From positions 1 to 23,427 of the forward strand of contig JANOFM010000053.1 of NCBI GenBank assembly GCA_031413635.1: DNA of 23,427 bases. The letters are read 5' to 3'. How positions within the stretch are numbered: position 1 is the stretch's first letter; every line of letters begins with the position of its first letter. Origin of the DNA: SZUA-430 sp031413635. GTDB lineage: Bacteria > Pseudomonadota > Alphaproteobacteria > Micropepsales > Micropepsaceae. Made by a program: the position numbers and the translations under genes. Shown piece by piece: positions 7,964 through 15,685 of the stretch. Under the pieces are notes generated by a model. The model did no database searches, was not told the origin of the DNA, and was given only the letters and a program-made list of their open reading frames with translations.

Positions 7964-8547
7964 TGGGCGGGCGCAAGCGCGTCGCTATTCTGATCTCAGG
8001 CCGGGGCAGCAATATGCGCGCACTGATCGAAGCTGCGCGCGCGGCGGATTATCCGGCCGAGATTGCGTTGGTCGTTTCAAGCCGTGAGAATGCCGAGGGA
8101 CTCGCCGTTGCGCGCGCTTTGGGCGTTGAGACCGCGCTCGTCGATCAAGTGCGCTTTCGGCGCGAGAACCGAGACCGCGAGGCCTATGACACGGAGTTGC
8201 ATCAAGTACTGAGCGGCGCGCAGATCGACTTCGTCTGTCTGGCGGGGTTTATGCGCATTCTCTCGCCTGCGTTCGTGCGCAAGTGGGAGGGACGCATCGT
8301 CAATATCCACCCTTCCCTACTTCCCGCATTCCGCGGACTCAAACCGCAACAGCAAGCGCTGGATGCAGACGTGAAGATGACGGGCTGCACGGTGCATTAC
8401 GTCGTGCCGGAGCTCGATGCGGGTCCGATAATCGCGAAGGCGGAGGTACCGGTGTTGGCGGGCGACACGGAAGACGGTTTGAGCGCCCGCATTCTCGAAG
8501 CAGAACTCAGGCTTTATCCGGCTGCCCTGAAAAAAGTGCTGAGTTAG
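7963..8547 (+). CDS. purN: Phosphoribosylglycinamide formyltransferase
   Basis: A 194-residue cytoplasmic enzyme that transfers a formyl group from 10-formyltetrahydrofolate to GAR, the third step of de novo purine synthesis. The GAR-phosphate loop is GRGSNM (residues 13-18). The catalytic trio is visible as N114 and H116 in NIHPSLLPAFRG and D152 in LDAGPII, all shifted by 8 relative to the E. coli residues N106, H108 and D144. The ATG overlaps the purM stop by one base, so the gene is translationally coupled. The gene ends tail to tail with the minus-strand flavoprotein gene, sharing 4 bp (8544-8547), which leaves no room for an intergenic terminator. The segment after FRGL reads KPQQQAL, where many homologues have a His-containing stretch; I regard this as ordinary variation. 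Confidence 0.96.
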   Translation: MGGRKRVAILISGRGSNMRALIEAARAADYPAEIALVVSSRENAEGLAVARALGVETALVDQVRFRRENRDREAYDTELHQVLSGAQIDFVCLAGFMRILSPAFVRKWEGRIVNIHPSLLPAFRGLKPQQQALDADVKMTGCTVHYVVPELDAGPIIAKAEVPVLAGDTEDGLSARILEAELRLYPAALKKVLS

Positions 8548-10043
8548 CGCTTACCAACATCGTTCAGCACCGCGCGCGCGGCATTGCGGCCGCTGGCGCC
8601 GCTGATGCCGCCGCCGCCGTGTCCGCCGTTTCCGCACAGGTAGAAGCCGTCGATGGGTGTTTTGTGGTTCGACCAGCCCGGCATCGGGCGCATGAAGAAC
8701 ATCTGATCCAGGATCAGCTGGCCGTGGTTGAGGTCGCCTTCGGTCAGGCCGTAGGTTTTCTCGAGGTCCAGCGGCGTCAACGACCGAGTTTCGCGGATGG
8801 TCGCCTTGAGTTGCGGGAAGGCGCTCGCGGCGGTGTCGATGGCGCAGCGTTCCAACACGGGGCGCAGCTGTTCCCAATCGCCCTGACGGAGCGTGTAAGG
8901 CGCGAATTGGAAATGCAGTGAGACTACGCGGCCGGCGGTCGTGATCTCAAGATACGGTTGAGTCGACATCTCGCCGTACTTGGCTGCGTCGTAGGCGCGC
9001 TCGGCGTAGCGGATGGACGGGGCGATGACGAGCGTGCCCTTCGGTAGGCCGTGACTGCCGTCGGTCAACAGATGCACCTTGGCGACGGCGCCGCGCATCT
9101 TGATCGATTGGGTCGCCCACACGAACTCCGGCGGCAGTTCGGGTGCGCCGACCAAGTCCAGCAGCGAGTGGCGCGGGTCGGCGGCCGAGACCACAATCGG
9201 CGCCGAGATTTCCTCGCCGTTCGCCAAACGCACGCCACGCGCGCTTTGATCTTCGACGATCACGTTCTTCACGTCGGCGGATAAGCGCACGTCTCCACCG
9301 CGCGCCTTCAACGCGGCGGCCAGCGCATCGGCGATGCGGCCGGTGCCGCCTTCGATGCGGCGATGTCCCGGGCCGCCGCGATTGAGCCAGGTGTGCATCA
9401 AGGTGTAGCCGGTGCCTGCCGACATGGGCCCAAGCGTTTGTCCGTTGATTGCGACGGAGGCGATGGCCGCGCGCACTGCATCGGATTCAAACCATTCTTC
9501 GGTGAGTTCGAGTGCCGACATCGGCATGGCGCGGATTACGCGGAACATGTCTTTGCTGCCGAGGCGGCGCAGCTTGAGCGCGAGCTGCGCCAAGGGCCAA
9601 CCTTCCGCGAGCGTGATGTGCGGCAAACGCGGCATCGGCGTGCGATAGGCGGCATCCAGGAACGCCGAGGCTTGCGTCATAAACGCTACGAATTCCGGCC
9701 AGCGTTCGGCGTCGCGCTTTGAAAGACCACGTATGGAAGCGAGCGTCTGTTCATCGGCATCCGCCGTCAAACGAAGCTGGCGGCCATCCGGCAGGATCGA
9801 AATCAACGGCTCGCTGATTGAGGTGGGCAATTCCAGACCAAGATCGTTCACGATGTCAGGGCGCAGTTGGCCGCCGGCGTGCAAGGCATCCACCTGGAAG
9901 TCTTTGCCGAAGGATTCCCTCACCGCCTGACCGCCGGCAATGGCGCGGCGTTCCAGCACCAACACCTTCTTCCCCGCTTTGCCCATGTAGTTCGCGGCGA
10001 CGAGGCCGTTCAAACCGGCGCCGATAATAATGACGTCGACCAT
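8544..10043 (-). CDS. FAD-dependent oxidoreductase, PYROXD2/phytoene-desaturase-like (paralogue 1)
   Basis: A 499-residue flavoprotein of the NAD(P)/FAD-dependent oxidoreductase superfamily (amine oxidase/phytoene desaturase fold). The N-terminus MVDVIIIGAGLNGLVAANY carries the dinucleotide-binding GxGxxG motif (GAGLNG, residues 8-13), followed by VLVLERR, whose acidic residue would bind the FAD ribose. The C-terminal FAD-proximal motif is YLCGNGGHGGGGISGASGR. The region between them is the variable substrate-binding domain, so the substrate cannot be read off. The ATG overlaps the stop of the upstream paralogue by one base (TAATG), with AAGGA about 10 nt upstream. It is the last gene of the GcvT-flavoprotein-flavoprotein set. 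There is no carotenoid pathway nearby, so a role in carotenoid synthesis is unlikely; a redox step on a small amine or lipid is possible. Confidence 0.87.
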   Translation of the reverse strand: MVDVIIIGAGLNGLVAANYMGKAGKKVLVLERRAIAGGQAVRESFGKDFQVDALHAGGQLRPDIVNDLGLELPTSISEPLISILPDGRQLRLTADADEQTLASIRGLSKRDAERWPEFVAFMTQASAFLDAAYRTPMPRLPHITLAEGWPLAQLALKLRRLGSKDMFRVIRAMPMSALELTEEWFESDAVRAAIASVAINGQTLGPMSAGTGYTLMHTWLNRGGPGHRRIEGGTGRIADALAAALKARGGDVRLSADVKNVIVEDQSARGVRLANGEEISAPIVVSAADPRHSLLDLVGAPELPPEFVWATQSIKMRGAVAKVHLLTDGSHGLPKGTLVIAPSIRYAERAYDAAKYGEMSTQPYLEITTAGRVVSLHFQFAPYTLRQGDWEQLRPVLERCAIDTAASAFPQLKATIRETRSLTPLDLEKTYGLTEGDLNHGQLILDQMFFMRPMPGWSNHKTPIDGFYLCGNGGHGGGGISGASGRNAARAVLNDVGKR

Positions 10044-11626
10044 TAGCGCCAATCCTTCAGCACTTCTTGCGCCGCCATCTTGCCGGCCGCACCCATGACG
10101 CCGCCGCCGGGATGGGCGCCCGCGGCGCCGAAGTAATAGCCGGGCAACGGCGTGCGGAAGTCGGCCCATTTCGCCGCTGGGCGCAGGAAGAACAGTTGAT
10201 GTAGCAACAGTTCGCCGTGGAAGATGTTGCCGCCGGTGATGCCGGCGATGCGCTCGATGTCCTTGGGCGTTATCACTTGCTTGCCGACGATCGCGCGGCG
10301 GATGTTCGGCGCGTAGCGCTCGATCGTGGAGATCACTGTCTCGCCGAAGGCATCGCGCTTGGCGTCGTCCCAGCCGCCTTCGATGTCGTAGGGGGCGTAC
10401 TGCACGAAGCACGACATGACGTGATGACCGGGCGGAGCCATGTCGCGGTCGATCATCGAGGGGATGATGATGTCGATATAGGGGTTCTTGGAATACTGGC
10501 CGTACTTCGCCTCGTCGTAGGCGCGTTCGATGTATTCCATGCTCGGGCTGATCGAGATCGCGCCGCGATGCAGCGGACTCTCGCCCGGCAGGCAGGTGAA
10601 GTTCGGCAATTCGCTGAGCGCGATGTTGACCTTGCCCGACGAGCCGCGGACGCGAAAGTTCCGGATCTGCTGCGTGAACTCGTCCGGGAAATGTTTGCTT
10701 TCGACGAACTGCAAAAAGCTGCGCTTCGGATCGGCGGCCGACATGACGACCTTGGCGCGTAGTTCGTCGCCGTTCTCGAGCGCGACACCCGCGGCCCGCC
10801 CGCCCTTGACGATGACCTGACGCACGGATGCGCCGGTGCGAATTTCAACGCCCAAGGCGCGGGCGGAACTGGCGATAGCCGCCGTCACGCCACCGGTGCC
10901 GTTCTTGGCAAAGCCCCAGGCGCGAAAGGCACCGTCGATCTCGCCCATGTAGTGATGCAGCAACACATACGCCGTACCGGGCGAATGCGGCCCCAAGAAT
11001 GTGCCGATGATGCCGCTCGCCGACTTGGTGCCCTTCAGCGGATCGAATTCGAACCACTCGTTCAGGAGATCGGCCGAGGATTGCGTGACGAGTTTTGCGA
11101 TGCGGTAGAGTTCTTTCTCGCTTAGGCTTTTGGCGTATTTTCCGAGCTTGAGCAGGCCCATGAGATCGCGCGGACTCATTGACGATGGGTCGGGCGGCAC
11201 CAGACTGATCACCGGCTTGATCGCTTTGGCGGCGCGCGCCATGACGCGGCTGTATTCATCGGCGGCTTCCGCATCGCGCGGCGAATGACGATAGATCTCG
11301 CGACGCGTCTGGTCGTGATCGGCCCATGCGGCGAGATAGTCGCCGTTGTCCATCGGCGTCACGGTGCTTGGCAGCGGCAGGATTTTTAGCCCGTGCCGCG
11401 GCAGTTCGAGGTCGCGGATGATCTCTGGGCGCAGCAGGCTGACGACGTAGGAAAACTCGGTGAAGCGGTACCCGGGAAAAATTTCCTCGGTCACGGCGGC
11501 GCCGCCGACCACCTCGCGGCGTTCCAGAACCACCACTTTCTTGCCGGCGCGCGCCAGGTAAGCAGCCCCGATCAGACCGTTGTGGCCGGCGCCGATGACG
11601 ATCGCATCGTATTGATTGGCTGACAC
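10043..11626 (-). CDS. FAD-dependent oxidoreductase, PYROXD2/phytoene-desaturase-like (paralogue 2)
   Basis: A 527-residue flavoprotein related along its length to the downstream paralogue. The FAD-binding motif is GAGHNG (residues 12-17) in YDAIVIGAGHNGLIGAAYLA, followed by VVVLERREVVGG. The C-terminus carries the PYROXD2-type signature YYFGAAGAHPGGGVMGAAG. The start is a GTG at 11626 lying immediately after the TAA stop of the upstream GcvT-like gene (no spacer), with a GGAAG Shine-Dalgarno in the end of that gene; no better start exists. The junctions on both sides (0 and 1 nt) mean the three genes are almost certainly translated from one message in fixed ratio. The substrate is unknown. 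Compared with paralogue 1 the C-terminal motif keeps HPGGG where the other has HGGGG, so the two may have diverged in specificity. Confidence 0.88.
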   Translation of the reverse strand: MSANQYDAIVIGAGHNGLIGAAYLARAGKKVVVLERREVVGGAAVTEEIFPGYRFTEFSYVVSLLRPEIIRDLELPRHGLKILPLPSTVTPMDNGDYLAAWADHDQTRREIYRHSPRDAEAADEYSRVMARAAKAIKPVISLVPPDPSSMSPRDLMGLLKLGKYAKSLSEKELYRIAKLVTQSSADLLNEWFEFDPLKGTKSASGIIGTFLGPHSPGTAYVLLHHYMGEIDGAFRAWGFAKNGTGGVTAAIASSARALGVEIRTGASVRQVIVKGGRAAGVALENGDELRAKVVMSAADPKRSFLQFVESKHFPDEFTQQIRNFRVRGSSGKVNIALSELPNFTCLPGESPLHRGAISISPSMEYIERAYDEAKYGQYSKNPYIDIIIPSMIDRDMAPPGHHVMSCFVQYAPYDIEGGWDDAKRDAFGETVISTIERYAPNIRRAIVGKQVITPKDIERIAGITGGNIFHGELLLHQLFFLRPAAKWADFRTPLPGYYFGAAGAHPGGGVMGAAGKMAAQEVLKDWR

Positions 11627-12832
11627 TTACTTCTTCTTCCACTCGGGTTCGTAGAACGGCAGCTTGACGACCTTGCCGGGGGCTTGGCGGCGATGATGTT
11701 CCACCGTTACCTCCATGGTCAGAGACGTACCAGGTTCGTAGTACGGTCGCCGCACGTGCACCAAGGCGATGCACTTCTTCAGCACGGGTGACCAGGTGCT
11801 GGTCGACGCGTAGCCGACTTGTTTGCCCTCGCTCATCACCGGCAGGCTTCCGCGTACGGCCATGCCCGGAATTTGCGGCGGCATGCCGACGTCGGCGAAT
11901 AGGCGTTCGAGGCCGACCCAATCGATTTCCAGGCCGACGAGTTTCCACGCCGGACCGTCGCGCTTTTCGCGTTCGAGGGCGCGGCGGCCGACGAAGTAGC
12001 CTTTCTTGTCGAGGTTGACGGCCCAATCCAGCCCCATCTCGAAGGGCGTCGACTTTTGTCCGCCGATCCATGCGTGGTTCGATGCGGTGTAATCGACATC
12101 GAGCATGAAGAGACCGGCCTCGACGCGCGCCATATCCATCGCGAGGATGCCGCACGGCGCGACGCCGTAATCGTCGCCGGCCGACATCAGCGCGTCCCAA
12201 ACGGGCAAAGCTCGCTCAGCATCCATCCAGATTTCGTAACCGAGGTCGCCGGTGTAGCCGGTGCGCGAGACGCTGACCGAAACGTTGCCGATGCTGGTGT
12301 GCATCATGCGGAAGTACTTCAGCTTGTCGACCGATTCCTTACAGCAACGGTTGAGAATGGCGCGCGACTTGGGTCCTTGCAGGCTCAGGGCCGCCATTTG
12401 GTCGGTGATTTCGCTGACGCGCACGTTCATGCCGACGGCGTTCATCGACAACCAGCGCAACGAGGGCTCCGCTGATGTCATGCGGAAGCGTTGGGCGTCC
12501 AGGCGCGCCACGGTGCCGTCGTCGAGCAGCTTGCCTTCGTCGTCGCACCAGCCGGTGTAATAGACCTGACCCACCGCCAGCTTGAAGATGTCGCGCGTGG
12601 TGACACGATGGAGCAGACGCGCGGCGTCGGGGCCTTCGATCACGTATTTCATCAACGGCGAGACGTCGATCAGCGCCGCCGCATCCCGGATCGCCCAATA
12701 CTCGCGATCGAGCGACAGGTCGTAGGATCCGACAACGATGTGGCCTGCCCAGCGACGCCAATTTTGCGCCACGCTAAGACGTGACGTGCGCTCGTGAAAT
12801 GGCGTCCGTTTGAGTTGAAGCAGATCAAGCAT
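11627..12832 (-). CDS. GcvT-like aminomethyltransferase family protein (folate-binding)
   Basis: A 401-residue protein of the GcvT/YgfZ/DmdA folate-dependent transferase superfamily, whose members pass one-carbon units to tetrahydrofolate. Visible segments include RTPFHERTSRL at the N-terminus, WAIRDAAALIDVSPLMKY (the conserved AxLFDxS-like block), the folate-site-like LLDDGTVARL, the LSLQGPKSRAIL block, RTGYTGDLGYEIW (typical GcvT SRTGYTGExGxE motif) and the GLDWAVNL/FVGRRAL block. No other glycine cleavage genes (gcvH, gcvP) are in the window, so this is probably not the T protein itself. The ATG at 12832 matches the usual start of this subfamily although no Shine-Dalgarno is clear. It is directly followed, without spacer, by two flavoproteins, suggesting it accepts a one-carbon unit released by them. 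Confidence 0.85.
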   Translation of the reverse strand: MLDLLQLKRTPFHERTSRLSVAQNWRRWAGHIVVGSYDLSLDREYWAIRDAAALIDVSPLMKYVIEGPDAARLLHRVTTRDIFKLAVGQVYYTGWCDDEGKLLDDGTVARLDAQRFRMTSAEPSLRWLSMNAVGMNVRVSEITDQMAALSLQGPKSRAILNRCCKESVDKLKYFRMMHTSIGNVSVSVSRTGYTGDLGYEIWMDAERALPVWDALMSAGDDYGVAPCGILAMDMARVEAGLFMLDVDYTASNHAWIGGQKSTPFEMGLDWAVNLDKKGYFVGRRALEREKRDGPAWKLVGLEIDWVGLERLFADVGMPPQIPGMAVRGSLPVMSEGKQVGYASTSTWSPVLKKCIALVHVRRPYYEPGTSLTMEVTVEHHRRQAPGKVVKLPFYEPEWKKK

Positions 12833-12899
12833 GCAATGCGTCTGTTTTCATCCGCGACAAAGACACTTTCTGTTGCGAATGTTCAAGTCCGCGCCAGCG

Positions 12900-14996
12900 T
12901 CAGTCCATTAACTTGCGCGTCAAGTATGTGAATTCCAACGCCACACGCTTTGCCCGCTCGGCTTGGTTTGCCGCTGCCGCGTGGCCGCCGTCGATATTTT
13001 CGTAATAGAGGAAGGGAAGTTCCATCTGCTCCATCTTCGCCGCCATCTTGCGGGCGTGTCCGGGGTGGACGCGGTCGTCTTTCGTCGATGTCACGAAGAA
13101 CGGTTCCGGGTATTTCACGCCCTTCTTCAGATTGTGATAGGGCGAGATATTCTTGAGGAAGGCGCCTTCGACCGGGTCGGCCGGGTCGCCGTATTCGCCC
13201 ACCCAAGAAGCACCGGCGAGAAGTTTATTGTAGCGCAGCATGTCGAGCAAAGGCACCTGCACGACGACGGCATTCCATAACTCGGGGCGCTGGGTGAGTG
13301 CGACGCCCATCAATAGGCCGCCGTTCGAGCCGCCTTGAATACCGAGGCGGCGCGGCGTCGTGATCTTGCGCGCGATGAGATCTTCGGCAACCGCCGCGAA
13401 GTCGTCGTAGACGATTTGGCGTTTCGTTTTGAGACCCGCCTGATGCCAAGCGGGACCGAATTCGCCGCCGCCGCGGATGTTGGCCAGCACATATACGCCG
13501 CCGCGTTCGAGCCACAACTTGCCGACTGCCGCCGAATAATTCGGCGTCATCGAAACTTGAAAGCCGCCATAGGCGTAGAGCAATGTCGGATTGGCGCCCT
13601 CGCGTTTGACGTCTTTCCCGCGAACGACGAAATAGGGGATCATCGTGCCGTCGGTCGATTTGGCTTCGAATTGATCGACCGCCATGTTCGAGGCATCGAA
13701 ACGCGGCGGCAGCGATTTCACTCTCTGAAAATTGCCGTTGGCCGCGTCGCCGAGATAGAGCGCGTCGGGCTCCAAGAAGCCCGCGACGTTGACGAAAACA
13801 AGATCGTCATGATCGCGGGTCGAGACGACGCTGATGGCGGCATTCGCCGGCAAGTCGAGTTTGGTGCGCGACCATTTCCCATCCGCGAATGCGTATGAAT
13901 AAAGTATGCCCTTCACGCTCTCATAGACTGCGACGAGCAGGCGATTGCGTGTATTTGCGGTCTGCTCGATCGATTCACGCGCGCCCGGCATGTAGACGAG
14001 CGTCGCTGGGGCATTCGTGCCGTCGCGCTCGAGTTCTGCCAAGTCGAAGGACAGCAGCGCGCCTTTGGCGAAGTTCGCGCCACACCACGTCCAGTCCTCT
14101 TCGAGCGTGATGATCAATTGACCCGCGACGAGCGACTTCACGGACGATTTGAGCGGGAACGGAAGGCGCACCGGCTCCTTGTTGCCCGCGAGGTAATACT
14201 CCGTTTCAAAAAACGATGAGTAGCGCACGTACATGACGGCCTGAACCGCGCCGTCGTTGTCGCGCAAGATGGACGCACCGGCGCCGACATCGGTCTGCTT
14301 GCCGCGAAAAACCTCGGGCGCGTCTTCGACTTTCGTCCCGCGCTTCCAAAGTTTGACGATGTAGGGATAGCCGGACTCGGTCATCGTGCCCGGGCCCCAG
14401 TCTCGCGCGACGTAGAGGGTGCCAGCGTCGAGCCAGTCGGCGCTCTGTTTGCCCGCGGATAGGCGGAAGCCGTTGGCAACGAAGGATCTTGTCCTGTTGT
14501 CGAACTCGCGGATCTCAACGGCGTCCTTGCCGCCGTCGGAAAGATTGACGAGGCAGAGTGCTTCATCGGGCGCGAGGCAGCCGGCGCCCTTGTAGACCCA
14601 GTTCGCGTTTTCGGCCTTGGCGAGCGCGTCGATGTCGAGCACGGTTTGCCATTTCGGCGCTGCGTCGCGGTAGTTGTCGATCGTCGTGCGGCGCAACACG
14701 CCGCGCACATTCACGTCGTCTTGCCAGAAATTGTAAAGTTGCTCGGCGCGAAAGCCAGGCTGCGGGATGCGGTCCTTGGCTTCCAGGATCGTCAGCGCCT
14801 TGGCGTGCAAGTCGTCGTAGCGCACGTCGGACTGCAACAGTTTCAGCGAGCGGTCATTTTGGGCGCGTACCCAAGCGATGGCTTTTTCGCCCTCAACCAC
14901 TTCGAGCCAGAGGAAGGGATCGGAATCGTTCGCCAAGGATACGCCTATGCCGGAAAAAGCGAGTGCCGCGACAAAACCAGAAACAAGTCTGCGCAT
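12900..14996 (-). CDS. Exported S9 family prolyl oligopeptidase-like serine peptidase
   Basis: A 698-residue serine peptidase of the S9A type, predicted to cleave proline-containing short peptides. Residues 1-22 (MRRLVSGFVAALAFSGIGVS) form a signal peptide with likely cleavage after SLA, so it acts in the periplasm or outside. The mature N-terminus DSDPFLWLEVVEGEKAIAWV is the usual S9A opening, followed by a propeller region to about residue 430. The alpha/beta-hydrolase domain has the nucleophile S557 in GGSNGG, the acid D640 in TSTKDDRVHPGH and H672 in IDGGHAAA; the ARG-rich loop LANIRGGGEFGPAWHQAG is also typical. The triad is complete and the length normal. It starts 11 bp after the glutathione S-transferase stop and is probably part of the same operon. 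Confidence 0.93.
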   Translation of the reverse strand: MRRLVSGFVAALAFSGIGVSLANDSDPFLWLEVVEGEKAIAWVRAQNDRSLKLLQSDVRYDDLHAKALTILEAKDRIPQPGFRAEQLYNFWQDDVNVRGVLRRTTIDNYRDAAPKWQTVLDIDALAKAENANWVYKGAGCLAPDEALCLVNLSDGGKDAVEIREFDNRTRSFVANGFRLSAGKQSADWLDAGTLYVARDWGPGTMTESGYPYIVKLWKRGTKVEDAPEVFRGKQTDVGAGASILRDNDGAVQAVMYVRYSSFFETEYYLAGNKEPVRLPFPLKSSVKSLVAGQLIITLEEDWTWCGANFAKGALLSFDLAELERDGTNAPATLVYMPGARESIEQTANTRNRLLVAVYESVKGILYSYAFADGKWSRTKLDLPANAAISVVSTRDHDDLVFVNVAGFLEPDALYLGDAANGNFQRVKSLPPRFDASNMAVDQFEAKSTDGTMIPYFVVRGKDVKREGANPTLLYAYGGFQVSMTPNYSAAVGKLWLERGGVYVLANIRGGGEFGPAWHQAGLKTKRQIVYDDFAAVAEDLIARKITTPRRLGIQGGSNGGLLMGVALTQRPELWNAVVVQVPLLDMLRYNKLLAGASWVGEYGDPADPVEGAFLKNISPYHNLKKGVKYPEPFFVTSTKDDRVHPGHARKMAAKMEQMELPFLYYENIDGGHAAAANQAERAKRVALEFTYLTRKLMD

Positions 14997-15007
14997 GACT
15001 TGGTTCC

Positions 15008-15685
15008 CTAGCTCGCGTATTTGATCCCCAACGGGGTCAGTATTTTCTTCTCCTCCTCGATGCAGACCGCAAAGCTCGGCCGCGCGTGCATCGTCTTGAG
15101 GAAGCGCACGAGGTTGGGATAGCGGCTGGCGTCCGGCGCGTAGCCCGCGAGCGCGGCGTTCACAAAGGGCGAGGCGACGGCAATATCGGCGATCGTGAGC
15201 ATATCGCCGACATAGTGTGCGCGCGCGCCTAGTTCATTCTCGAAATAGTCGAGAAAGCGCGGTGCTTTATTTGCCCACGTGTCGTTGGCGAGCGCAAAGT
15301 CTGGCTCTTTCTTCATCAGCTTGTTGACGACAACGGCGCGGAACAGACCGCCGCCGATGGCGCCGATGAAATCGCTGTCGGCATATTCCTCGAGCCAAAG
15401 CGCGCGGCCGTAGGCGAAGGGCTGCGACGGATAGAGAGGTTTGTTCGGGTATTTGCGTTCGAGGTAGCCGCAAATGGCGGAGCTATCGGGAAGCGTGGCG
15501 TCGGGGCCTTCGCTGTCGTCGCGCAGGACGGGGATACGTTTCAGGGGCGAAATCGCGAGGAATTCTTCGGGCGGTGCAAACGGGCTGACGGGGTCGTGCT
15601 TATAGGCCAGCCCTTTTTCGGCGAGGACTACGCGGACTTTGCGCACGAACGGCGACAAGGCGGCGCCGTAGAGGGTGATCGTCAT
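15008..15685 (-). CDS. Glutathione S-transferase family protein
   Basis: A 225-residue cytosolic GST-fold protein. The N-terminal thioredoxin-like domain begins MTITLYGAALSPFVRKVRVV, with a serine (SPF) at the usual catalytic position, a cis-proline in RIPVLRDD and the glutathione gamma-glutamyl contact SSAI. The C-terminal helical domain shows the conserved LTIADIAVASPF N-capping segment. The ATG overlaps the stop of the upstream epimerase gene (ATGA) and has AAGGAAG 8 nt upstream, so it is translationally coupled. Members conjugate or isomerise electrophiles with glutathione, but the substrate is unknown. An alternative very long open frame upstream (to 16456) is antisense-frame noise over the epimerase gene. 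It is not closely similar to the second GST at 22056-22694. Confidence 0.9.
   Translation of the reverse strand: MTITLYGAALSPFVRKVRVVLAEKGLAYKHDPVSPFAPPEEFLAISPLKRIPVLRDDSEGPDATLPDSSAICGYLERKYPNKPLYPSQPFAYGRALWLEEYADSDFIGAIGGGLFRAVVVNKLMKKEPDFALANDTWANKAPRFLDYFENELGARAHYVGDMLTIADIAVASPFVNAALAGYAPDASRYPNLVRFLKTMHARPSFAVCIEEEKKILTPLGIKYAS

Noticed and set aside
10044..10412. Upstream extension of flavoprotein 1
   Set aside because: It lies out of frame inside flavoprotein 2; the TAATG junction and Shine-Dalgarno fix the start at 10043.
8544..11626. Carotenoid biosynthesis locus suggested by phytoene-desaturase-like proteins
   Set aside because: There is no phytoene synthase, cyclase or GGPP synthase, and the C-terminal HPGGG-type motif is closer to PYROXD2-like proteins.
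11627..12832. Glycine cleavage T protein (gcvT)
   Set aside because: No gcvH or gcvP is near, and the sequence belongs to a divergent aminomethyltransferase-like subgroup.
13335..13898. Plus-strand open frame of 187 codons inside the S9 peptidase gene
   Set aside because: Mirror frame of a well-supported peptidase with an intact catalytic triad; no ribosome-binding site or known motif.
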